Source: Thiohalospira sp051746205
GTDB lineage: Bacteria; Pseudomonadota; Gammaproteobacteria; Thiohalospirales; Thiohalospiraceae
Assembly: GCA_051746205.1 (NCBI GenBank)
Contig: JBNJEU010000060.1
Coordinates: 1 to 9,699 of the forward strand
Reading direction: 5' to 3'
Length of the DNA: 9,699 nucleotides
Below are positions 1-6,383 of this stretch, in pieces. A program made the translations under genes and the position numbers. The notes below the pieces were generated by a model. It ran no database searches. It was not told where the DNA came from and saw only the letters and a list, made by a program, of their open reading frames with translations. Each line of letters starts with the position of its first letter. The stretch's first letter is position 1.

Positions 1-27
1 GGAGACGAACCGGGCGATCAGAGCTTC

Positions 28-477
28 ATGACCGAAGGCGATCCGCGGGAGATGGATCCCGCCGAGCTCCAGTCCGAGATCGGCGTGCTGCGGGCGGTAG
101 GCGAGGGACTGCTGCTGGTTCTGGCCGCCTGCGAGGAGGAGCCCCACTGCGTGACCGGTGTCGCCGAACGCGAGATCCGCTCGGTCCTCATGGAGATCGA
201 GCGCCGAATCGCGATACTGGAGGGCGATCACAATCTGTCCCCCGAACACGGTCGCATCCTCACCGGATACATCGAGCTGCGCAAGCTGTTCGGGCGGGTG
301 ACCGACCAGTTCATGACGGTTCAGGAGAACGTCGAGGTGGAAGAACTGGAAGGGCACTGGAGCGACCATTTTGCGGAGGACAATCTGATCGAGGGGGCCG
401 ACGAGCTCGATTTCCTCAATGAGCACGTCACGCTGAAACGGTTCGAGGACGTCGACGAGCCGCTACCGATCTACTGA
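28..477 (+). CDS. Small acidic helical protein of unknown function (start may lie upstream of window)
   Basis: I do not recognise this 149-residue protein. It is acidic and looks mostly alpha-helical, with no signal peptide and no clear membrane segment; a short hydrophobic stretch (GLLLVLAA, about residues 27-34) is too short and too close to charged residues to be a confident membrane helix. There are two Cys, C35 and C41. The middle (about residues 45-110) reads as amphipathic helices and the C-terminal third is rich in Asp/Glu. The ATG at 28 has no good Shine-Dalgarno sequence. The frame stays open from base 1 to 28, so the gene may begin before the window. A second in-frame ATG lies at 52. 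It converges on the kinase operon, with 78 bases between the two stop codons, so it is not part of that operon. The gene call rests on the intact frame and protein-like composition. Confidence 0.65.
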   Translation: MTEGDPREMDPAELQSEIGVLRAVGEGLLLVLAACEEEPHCVTGVAEREIRSVLMEIERRIAILEGDHNLSPEHGRILTGYIELRKLFGRVTDQFMTVQENVEVEELEGHWSDHFAEDNLIEGADELDFLNEHVTLKRFEDVDEPLPIY

Positions 478-555
478 CGAGGTGGGACCGGCTCGAAGAA
501 CCGGGGCCGGGCGCTGAAGAAGGCGCGGGCAGGTTCCGGCGGAAAAGGCCGTTGG

Positions 556-1065
556 CTAGGAGAGAAGGGCGCCGATATCCACCGTGAGCCCGAGAATGAT
601 CAGGAACGCGACCACGATGGTGAGCAGGAGGAGTCGGCGACGGAAGGGATCGTTGCCTGGTCCCGTCGCCAGGCGCCGCTGGCGCTCCCGGTGGCCCGAG
701 GGAAGGGCGCGCTCTTCCGCATTCCGGGGTGCGCTGCTCTCCGACGAAGGCGCGGGTGACGGCGTGGCCACGACCGTGGCCTCCTCCGGGGCAATCTCGT
801 CCATGTCGGGTGCACCTCCCGAGCCTTCCGAACCCGCCCCCCCTCCCCGGCTCTCCGAATCCGCGTCGCTCTCGTCCTTTTCCGCGGGCGGCGAATCCGG
901 CGTTGGCGCCGGCGCAGTATCGGCCCCGGTGGTGTTCATCCCGGTGGTATCGTCCCCGCCACTATCGTGCAGGGCCGTTTCGATCAGCTCCGCGCGCGCC
1001 TTGCGGTAGGAATCCCGGTCCGTGGTCCCCTGGTGGTACTGACGGGCGAGTGCTCTCAGGTTCAT
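556..1065 (-). CDS. Tail-anchored membrane protein with candidate phosphothreonine motif
   Basis: This 169-residue protein is the last gene of the four-gene minus-strand operon. Residues 1-32 form a basic/acidic helix (LARQYHQG..DR..YRKARAELI) that loosely resembles short SHOCT-like helices. Residues 33-140 are low-complexity and rich in Gly, Ser, Pro, Asp and Glu, so probably disordered. A hydrophobic helix at about 144-165, preceded by the basic run FRRR, leaves only a few residues after it, so it is predicted to be tail-anchored with its body in the cytoplasm. Residues 94-102 read EEATVVATP, nearly the same as motifs repeated in the kinase just upstream, and the DTTG/NTTG stretches (39-47) also echo the kinase. 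I chose the ATG at 1065 because GAGG (1075-1072) sits six bases before it; a TTG at 1071 would add two residues. It begins 15 bases after the kinase stop. I infer it is a partner or substrate of that kinase. No known family is assigned. Confidence 0.75.
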   Translation of the reverse strand: MNLRALARQYHQGTTDRDSYRKARAELIETALHDSGGDDTTGMNTTGADTAPAPTPDSPPAEKDESDADSESRGGGAGSEGSGGAPDMDEIAPEEATVVATPSPAPSSESSAPRNAEERALPSGHRERQRRLATGPGNDPFRRRLLLLTIVVAFLIILGLTVDIGALLS

Positions 1066-1080
1066 GGCCAACCTCGTCGT

Positions 1081-4000
1081 TTAGTCCAGTTCGTGCAGCC
1101 GTTCCAGGACGACCCGGAAGCCGGTGGCGTCGTCCGGTCCATTCGATAGGGTGCGCTGGAAATCGAGCGTGCATTCGGCGTGCGGGTCGCGATAGGAGCC
1201 GCCGCGCGCTATCCAGTCTTCGCCGTCGGTGCGAACCAGCTCCTGCGCGTTGCCGATGTAGTTCTGCAGGCCCCAGCCGTTGTGGTGGCCGGAGGAGACC
1301 GAGACCAGATCGTCCCCCTTGAGCACCTGGTCACCCATGCTGACCCGGCAGTTGAAGTCGCGCGGCGGCTGCTGGCCCCCCGCCTCGGCGGCATAGGCCC
1401 ATTCCGACTCGGTGGGGAGACGGTAGGGCTGGCCGGTGCGTTCGGAAAGCCATTCGGTGTAGGCGAGGACTTCTTCGATGTCCAGACCGGTCACCGGTCG
1501 CTCCTCGTCGATGTTGTCGCGCACTTCGCAGTTGCCCGAGAAGAAACAGTACTTGTTCCACTCCTCCTGGGAGATCTCGTACTTGCTGATGGCAAAGGAG
1601 TCGCGCTGGTCATTGCCGGGAATGACCACCAGCAGCGGGCTGCGGACTCGATGGTGGAGCAGATCGTGGCAGATGGCGCGGGCGCGGCGACCGTGTCCGG
1701 CAAGCTCGTCAGTGCACGGCCGATTGGTCTCGATGGGCTCCCACTCCTCGGTGGCCGCCTCGGGTCCGGAGATCTGAGCGGCGTCGCGCAGGGCGCGGAT
1801 GTCCTGGCCGGAGCGCAGTACGGCGCTTTCCCGCCAGCGGTGGCGGGCGATGCGTTCGCTGAGATCGGCGATGGCCTCGCCGTAATCCGGGTTGTCGGTC
1901 CAGGTCCGGCGCGCCTCGGTCAGGTATTCACGCGCGGCCTGGAAGTCCTCGTTGTCCGCCGCTTCCTGGTGGTTCTCGAAGGCGGTTCGCGCCTTCTCCA
2001 GCCGGTTCTCCAGATCGACGGCGAAGTCACGGACCTCCGGGTGGTCATCGAATTCCTCCTGCGCCTCCTCGAGCATGGATTGCGCCTCGTTGAGGCGGCC
2101 GGCCGCGAGGGCGGCCCGGGCGGCGCGACCGGCGGGCCACGGCGGCGGGGCGAGGGATTCGCGCACCTGCACGATCTCGTCATTGGAGGGGAAGATGTTG
2201 GCGGCGCGAGTGGCGAGACGTTCGCCGGCTTCGCGATCCTCCTCACCCAGTTCCAGGGCGCGCTCCGACAGGACCTGGACGAATTCATCCTCCAGGTTCT
2301 GGTACTCGGCGGGTGCCGTGGTCCGGATTTCACTGACCATTCGCTGGGCTTGAGCGGTGTCGAAATGGTCGGAATTGCGGAACATTTCGTCGAGCTCGCG
2401 GGTGTTGGCCTCCACGAGATAGTCGTCGCGCGCGGACTGGAGGTTGAAATTGTCGGGGGCGTGTTCGAGTCCGCGCTCGGCCAGCTCCTGGGCCTTGCGA
2501 AACTCTTCCTCCGCGGCGGCGTCCGCCGCCACGTCCGCGTAGGCCTCGGCCATGGCATCGGCGGCGGTGAAGATGATGTAGGGGTCGTCGTCCTCGAGGA
2601 ACTCACCCAGTTCGTCGAGGGTGGCTTCGGCGTCCTTCAGTTCGCGCGCCCGCGCCTGGACCAGCAGGGTTTCCTGCAGCCCCTGGACGTGGGCATCGAT
2701 GACGGCCTCTTCGCGCTCCTTGCGGAATTCGGTGATGGCGTCGGCCATGGTCTGGTAGCGTTCGTCCAGGGTCGGCTGGTCGAGCTCGAAGCTCTGGGCC
2801 CGGGAGAGGAGCAGGCGGGCCGCGTCAAAGCGCTCGTCGTCGGTGAGTTCGTCGACTCGCGACAAGTAGAGATCCGTGAGCTCGTCCTCCGCCTCGGCCC
2901 GCCGGTCCGCCAGACCCAGCGCGGCGAGACGGTGAAGCTGGAAGCGCACGCGGGATTCCCAGGCGCGGTCGAAGGCGGGATCCGCGAACAGGGTGTCGAG
3001 TTGTTCCTCGGCCCGGTCGGTCAGGGCGGCACGCGGGTCGGTTTCGCCCTCGTCGGAACCATCGAGCGCGGCCAGTTCGAGTTCCAGCAGCCGATCGTGC
3101 AGATCCAGGGCACCGAACAGCGCGCGCTGCTCCTCCAGTGTTTCCGACAACCCATCGCCGGTGTCGGGCGGGGTCTCGAATCGCGCCTCGGCCAGGGGGG
3201 TCGCCTCGTCGCGCAGGAAATCGAGCAGTGGATCGTCCGGGGCGATCCGTTCGAGCTCGACAATGTCTTCTCGCGCCGCGACCACATCGTCCCAGCTGTC
3301 GAAGCCGCCCGCGGCCTCGAAACGCTCCCGGAGTTCGGCGACCCGCTCGCGCCGCTCGGCGCCGGCGCGCGCCTCGGCCAGCCGGTCGCGGGCGTTGATC
3401 AGGTCGATGTCGCCCTCGGCATGCTCGAGCCCTGTCTCGATGTAATGCTCGGCGGCCTCCAGTTCGCCGCTGTTGATGTGGGCCTGGGCGATGGAGGCAA
3501 AGGCGTCGGGGACGCGCGGATCGTTCAGCAGATTGTGCTCCGGATCCACGTTGGCAATCATGTCGAGGATCCCGGTGACAACGGGGTCGTCACCTTCGGC
3601 GTCCTCCGACAGCAGCCGATCATCGCCCAGCGCCTCGGTGAGCATCTGGTTGAGTTCGTTGAGGCGGCGGCTGCGCATCAGCTCCAGCTCATCGGCCATC
3701 TCGTCGACGGCAGTGGAGTCGGGGTAGAGGAAGCGGGCGCGTTCCAGTTCGTTCTCGGCGCGGTTGAATTCGTAGTGCCCCTCCTCGAGGTCGACGGCCT
3801 CCCGGATGCGCTCGCGGAAGTAGGGCTGAAGCACGTCGCGACTCGATTCCGCCACCTCGGCGCGGGCGGTGGCGCCGAGTCCCTGGAGTTCGTCGAACGC
3901 CGCCTCGATGTTTGTCTGCTCTTCCGTTTCGATCTGTGCGATGAGTCCATCGATCTCGCGCTGTTCCAGCCAGTTCATGACCGGGACCGCCGAAGCGATG

Positions 4001-5604
4001 GTCAGCACCACGGCAAAGGCGGAGCCCAGCACGTACGGATTCTTGTGCCAGTTGGCCTTGCCTTCGAATTCCTCCAGGAAGCTCTCGACGTCGGGGCTGC
4101 GTTTTTCGCGTTCGAAGGCGAGACCGCGGGCGAGCCCCTTGTTCTGGCGCTTCGTCAGGTGTTTGACCGGCGTCACGGTCATGCCCGCGTCCTTCGCCTT
4201 CTGTGCCGACTTCTTGCCGAAGGGGTGGTAGCCGGTGAGCAGCTCGTAGGCCACGCAGGCGAGCGCGTAGATGTCGTCCTGGAACGACGGCTCCTTGCCC
4301 TGGAGCATCTCCAGCGAGGCGTAGGCGGGGGTCAGGGCACCCAGGTCCTGGGCATTGAAGACGGTCTTCTGTTCCTCGCCACCGTCGTCGTCGTCGTGAT
4401 CACCGGCCTGCACCGCGCGGGCGATGCCGAAGTCCAGGGTCTTGTGGACGCCGTCGTCGCAGTAGAAGGCGTTGCCCGGCTTGAAGTCGGAGTGGACGAT
4501 GCCGCGCTGGTGGGCGTAGGAGAGTGCCGCCCCCAGCTGCTGGACGATGTCGTAGGCCTCGTCGAAGGGCAGCCCCTTCTTTGGCCGCACCACCTTTTTG
4601 ATGAAGCGGTCCAGCGGCTGGCCCACCATCATCTCCATGCTGATGAAGACCTGGTTGCTGTCGCGGGCGATGCGGTCGAAGTCGTAGACCGTGGCGATGT
4701 TCGGGTGGGCCAGCTTCTGCTGGCGGCTCGCCTCGCGCTGGAGGGCGATGAAGGCCTCGGGGTGCTGGCCGAAGTCCTCGGTGAGCACCTTCATGGCCAG
4801 GTACGGGTTCTTGTCCTGCGCCTCGACCTTGATCAGGTCGCGGGCGGCGAAGACCTTGCCCATGCCGCCGGAGCCGAGCACCTTGTCGAGGACGAAGCGG
4901 TCCTTGATGACGACCCCGGGTCCGAGCTTGACGGCATTCTCGCTGTCTCCACCGACATCCCAGGAACGGTCGGTCGTGTTGGTGGTCCTGCTGGTGGTGC
5001 TCAGCCCCGTGGTGTAGCCGGTGGTGTTGTAGCCCTCCGTCCGCGACGTCCGGCTGGTGTTCGTGCCGCCGGTGAATCCCTCGGTGTTGACCACCGTGGC
5101 GGCCTCGTCATCCTCCTCGGCAGGTGGCGGGGTGGTCGCGATGACCGTGGCGGCGTCGTCCTCATCGTCCGCGTCACCCGCTGACGACGGCGCGGCGATG
5201 ACCGTGGCCGCTTCGTCCTCGTCCTCGTCATCGGCTTCGTCCGTCACGGCGGTGGACGGTGTTGCGATGACCGTGGCGTCGTCCTCCTCCGCGTCCTCGA
5301 TCGTTGGTGGCACGGACCCCGTCCCCCTGATGACCGTGGCTGCTTCGTCCTCGTCATCCTCTTCGGGATCGGGAGCAAGGGTGGGGTCGTGATCGCTTTC
5401 CTCGATGGTGGTGAGGGTGCGGATCAGGAAACGCCGGGTGATCTCGTCCAGACGGCCATCGGTCGCGGCGGTGTCGACGGCGGCGATGGCCTCGGGAATG
5501 GCTTCCGGGTTGTCGTCGTAGCGTGCGTGGAGCTGACGCACCGCCTCTTCCAGGGAGATTTCCTGGCGCTCCAGTCGGCCGATGCAGGTCTCCATGTCCG
5601 CCAA
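1081..5604 (-). CDS. Transmembrane Ser/Thr protein kinase with TPR-like region and FGE/SUMF1-like C-terminal domain
   Basis: This 1507-residue protein is a Hanks-type kinase that should phosphorylate Ser/Thr on cytoplasmic targets. Domains in order: a helical N-terminus (1-70); an acidic, probably disordered linker (71-220) with five ATV[I/V] motifs and a Thr/Gly/Asn/Tyr-rich stretch (about 173-212); a kinase domain (about 235-515); one membrane helix (about 523-545); a long Glu/Ala/Arg-rich helical region with TPR-like units (about 699-735, 1017-1051, 1160-1190, 1209-1240); and an FGE/SUMF1-like domain (about 1320-1500; RLPTESEW 1395-1402, RGGSYRD 1467-1473, GFRVV 1495-1499). Kinase residues are present: Gly loop GSGGMGKV (244-251), Lys272, Glu291, Asp373, Asn378 and the Asp391-Phe-Gly motif. 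The HRD motif is HSD (371-373), so it is a non-RD kinase. Basic residues before the membrane helix predict kinase inside and C-terminus outside the cytoplasm. The FGE-like domain lacks the usual Cys after GGSY, so formylglycine-forming activity is unlikely. The TTG start at 5604 follows a strong GGGAGG; ATG 5595 is the alternative. Confidence 0.93.
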   Translation of the reverse strand: MADMETCIGRLERQEISLEEAVRQLHARYDDNPEAIPEAIAAVDTAATDGRLDEITRRFLIRTLTTIEESDHDPTLAPDPEEDDEDEAATVIRGTGSVPPTIEDAEEDDATVIATPSTAVTDEADDEDEDEAATVIAAPSSAGDADDEDDAATVIATTPPPAEEDDEAATVVNTEGFTGGTNTSRTSRTEGYNTTGYTTGLSTTSRTTNTTDRSWDVGGDSENAVKLGPGVVIKDRFVLDKVLGSGGMGKVFAARDLIKVEAQDKNPYLAMKVLTEDFGQHPEAFIALQREASRQQKLAHPNIATVYDFDRIARDSNQVFISMEMMVGQPLDRFIKKVVRPKKGLPFDEAYDIVQQLGAALSYAHQRGIVHSDFKPGNAFYCDDGVHKTLDFGIARAVQAGDHDDDDGGEEQKTVFNAQDLGALTPAYASLEMLQGKEPSFQDDIYALACVAYELLTGYHPFGKKSAQKAKDAGMTVTPVKHLTKRQNKGLARGLAFEREKRSPDVESFLEEFEGKANWHKNPYVLGSAFAVVLTIASAVPVMNWLEQREIDGLIAQIETEEQTNIEAAFDELQGLGATARAEVAESSRDVLQPYFRERIREAVDLEEGHYEFNRAENELERARFLYPDSTAVDEMADELELMRSRRLNELNQMLTEALGDDRLLSEDAEGDDPVVTGILDMIANVDPEHNLLNDPRVPDAFASIAQAHINSGELEAAEHYIETGLEHAEGDIDLINARDRLAEARAGAERRERVAELRERFEAAGGFDSWDDVVAAREDIVELERIAPDDPLLDFLRDEATPLAEARFETPPDTGDGLSETLEEQRALFGALDLHDRLLELELAALDGSDEGETDPRAALTDRAEEQLDTLFADPAFDRAWESRVRFQLHRLAALGLADRRAEAEDELTDLYLSRVDELTDDERFDAARLLLSRAQSFELDQPTLDERYQTMADAITEFRKEREEAVIDAHVQGLQETLLVQARARELKDAEATLDELGEFLEDDDPYIIFTAADAMAEAYADVAADAAAEEEFRKAQELAERGLEHAPDNFNLQSARDDYLVEANTRELDEMFRNSDHFDTAQAQRMVSEIRTTAPAEYQNLEDEFVQVLSERALELGEEDREAGERLATRAANIFPSNDEIVQVRESLAPPPWPAGRAARAALAAGRLNEAQSMLEEAQEEFDDHPEVRDFAVDLENRLEKARTAFENHQEAADNEDFQAAREYLTEARRTWTDNPDYGEAIADLSERIARHRWRESAVLRSGQDIRALRDAAQISGPEAATEEWEPIETNRPCTDELAGHGRRARAICHDLLHHRVRSPLLVVIPGNDQRDSFAISKYEISQEEWNKYCFFSGNCEVRDNIDEERPVTGLDIEEVLAYTEWLSERTGQPYRLPTESEWAYAAEAGGQQPPRDFNCRVSMGDQVLKGDDLVSVSSGHHNGWGLQNYIGNAQELVRTDGEDWIARGGSYRDPHAECTLDFQRTLSNGPDDATGFRVVLERLHELD
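5087..5340 (-). repeat. Five degenerate repeats encoding the acidic ATV[I/V] motif
   Basis: Within the kinase gene, the 12-mer GCCACGGTCATC (minus strand) occurs exactly at 5340-5329, 5277-5266, 5208-5197 and 5151-5140. A variant (GCCACGGTGGTC) occurs at 5100-5089. Spacings between copies are 63, 69, 57 and 51 bases. Each encodes A-T-V-I or A-T-V-V after a run of Asp/Glu codons, and the Thr codon is always ACG. The intervening sequence is GAC/GAG/GCG-rich and variable in length. The pattern suggests duplication of a short linear motif inside a disordered linker and not a structural repeat. Confidence 0.85.
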
Positions 5605-5611
5605 ACGGATG

Positions 5612-5619
5612 CCCTCCCT
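5612..5619 (-). promoter_or_regulatory. Ribosome binding site that decides the kinase TTG start
   Basis: The minus-strand sequence AGGGAGGG overlaps the TAG stop of the phosphatase gene (5620-5618) and sits seven bases before the TTG at 5604. It is 16 bases from the next in-frame ATG at 5595. The spacing favours TTG. The overlap with the stop codon suggests that kinase translation is coupled to translation of the phosphatase. Confidence 0.55.
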
Positions 5620-6379
5620 AGGCGTCGTGCGGTACGTCGAGGACGATAACGGTTACGTTGTCCTTGGCGCCGCGCTGCAGGGTGAGATCGATGAGTTCCA
5701 GCGCACACTCTTCGGGGGTGCCTTGTGTCAGCAGGGTCTCGATCTCCGGGGTCGGGATGTGGCGCATCAGACCGTCGGTACAGAGCAGCAGCCGGTCGCC
5801 CGGGCGCATTTCCAGCATGTCGGCATCCAGCTGCAGATCGTCATGGCTGCCCACGGCACGGGTGATGATGTGACTCTCGGGGTGATGTTCCGCCTGCTCG
5901 CGGGTCAGCAGCCCCTGGCTGATGTAGTACTCGACCTGGGAATGATCGGTGGTGATCTGGGTCAGATTGCCGCCGCGCAGGCGATAGAGGCGGCTGTCGC
6001 CGGCCCAGAGAAAGACCCCGACGCGCTCCTCGGCCACCAGCGCGACCACGGTGCTGCCGATGGTGCCGTCGCCCTGGCCCTCGCGCGCCAGTTCGTTGAG
6101 CTCCGCGTTGACCGCTTCGATGCGGTCCTCGATCTCGTCGACCCGTTCGGCCAGCGGCCTGTCGGCCCGGATGGATTCCAGTGCCTCGACAATCGTGCGA
6201 CTGGCCACGTCACCGGCATCGTGGCCACCCATGCCGTCGGCCACGACCCAGAGACCCTCTCCGGGCAGATTCAGATAGGAATCCTCGTTGACGCGCCGAA
6301 CGTAGCCACGGTGAGTTACGCCGTACGAATCCCAGAGTGGTTGTTCGCCACTCGCGTTCCCTCTCTGCGTGGCGCCCAT
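5618..6379 (-). CDS. PP2C/PPM-family Ser/Thr protein phosphatase
   Basis: This is a 253-residue soluble, metal-dependent phosphatase that removes phosphate from Ser/Thr in proteins, most likely the targets of the kinase encoded directly downstream and the kinase itself. PPM motifs in order: RVNED (29-33), ADGMGGH (47-53, with metal-binding Asp48 and Gly49), GTIGSTVVA (105-113), AGDSR (126-130), CTDGL (200-204, with Asp202) and KDNVT (239-243, with Asp240). All expected metal-ligand positions are filled. It has no membrane segment, so it acts in the cytoplasm, and its length is typical of bacterial Stp/PppA-type enzymes. The frame is open further upstream, but those residues overlap the preceding gene and look like Arg/Ser-rich shadow sequence. 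The ATG at 6379 has AGGAA (6391-6387) seven bases before it and starts four bases after the cyclase stop codon, suggesting translational coupling. Confidence 0.93.
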   Translation of the reverse strand: MGATQRGNASGEQPLWDSYGVTHRGYVRRVNEDSYLNLPGEGLWVVADGMGGHDAGDVASRTIVEALESIRADRPLAERVDEIEDRIEAVNAELNELAREGQGDGTIGSTVVALVAEERVGVFLWAGDSRLYRLRGGNLTQITTDHSQVEYYISQGLLTREQAEHHPESHIITRAVGSHDDLQLDADMLEMRPGDRLLLCTDGLMRHIPTPEIETLLTQGTPEECALELIDLTLQRGAKDNVTVIVLDVPHDA

Positions 6380-6383
6380 GCCG

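Noticed and set aside
488..504. Hairpin CCGGCTC-GAA-GAACCGG between the convergent genes as a terminator
   Set aside because: The stem has a mismatch and neither strand shows a following T-tract, so it cannot be called an intrinsic terminator. Short GC inverted repeats are frequent at this base composition.
584..1322. Overlapping plus-strand frames opposite the tail-anchored protein gene
   Set aside because: They give Arg/Pro/Ser-rich translations without recognisable domains, whereas the minus-strand frame has a well-placed ribosome binding site, a membrane helix and a motif shared with its operon neighbour.
1180..5184. A 1334-codon open frame on the plus strand, antisense to the kinase gene
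   Set aside because: Its translation is a Val/Leu/Gly-rich mirror of the GC-rich kinase codons and I recognise no motif in it, while the opposite strand encodes a kinase with a full set of catalytic residues. Long antisense frames are expected where codon third positions are nearly all G or C.
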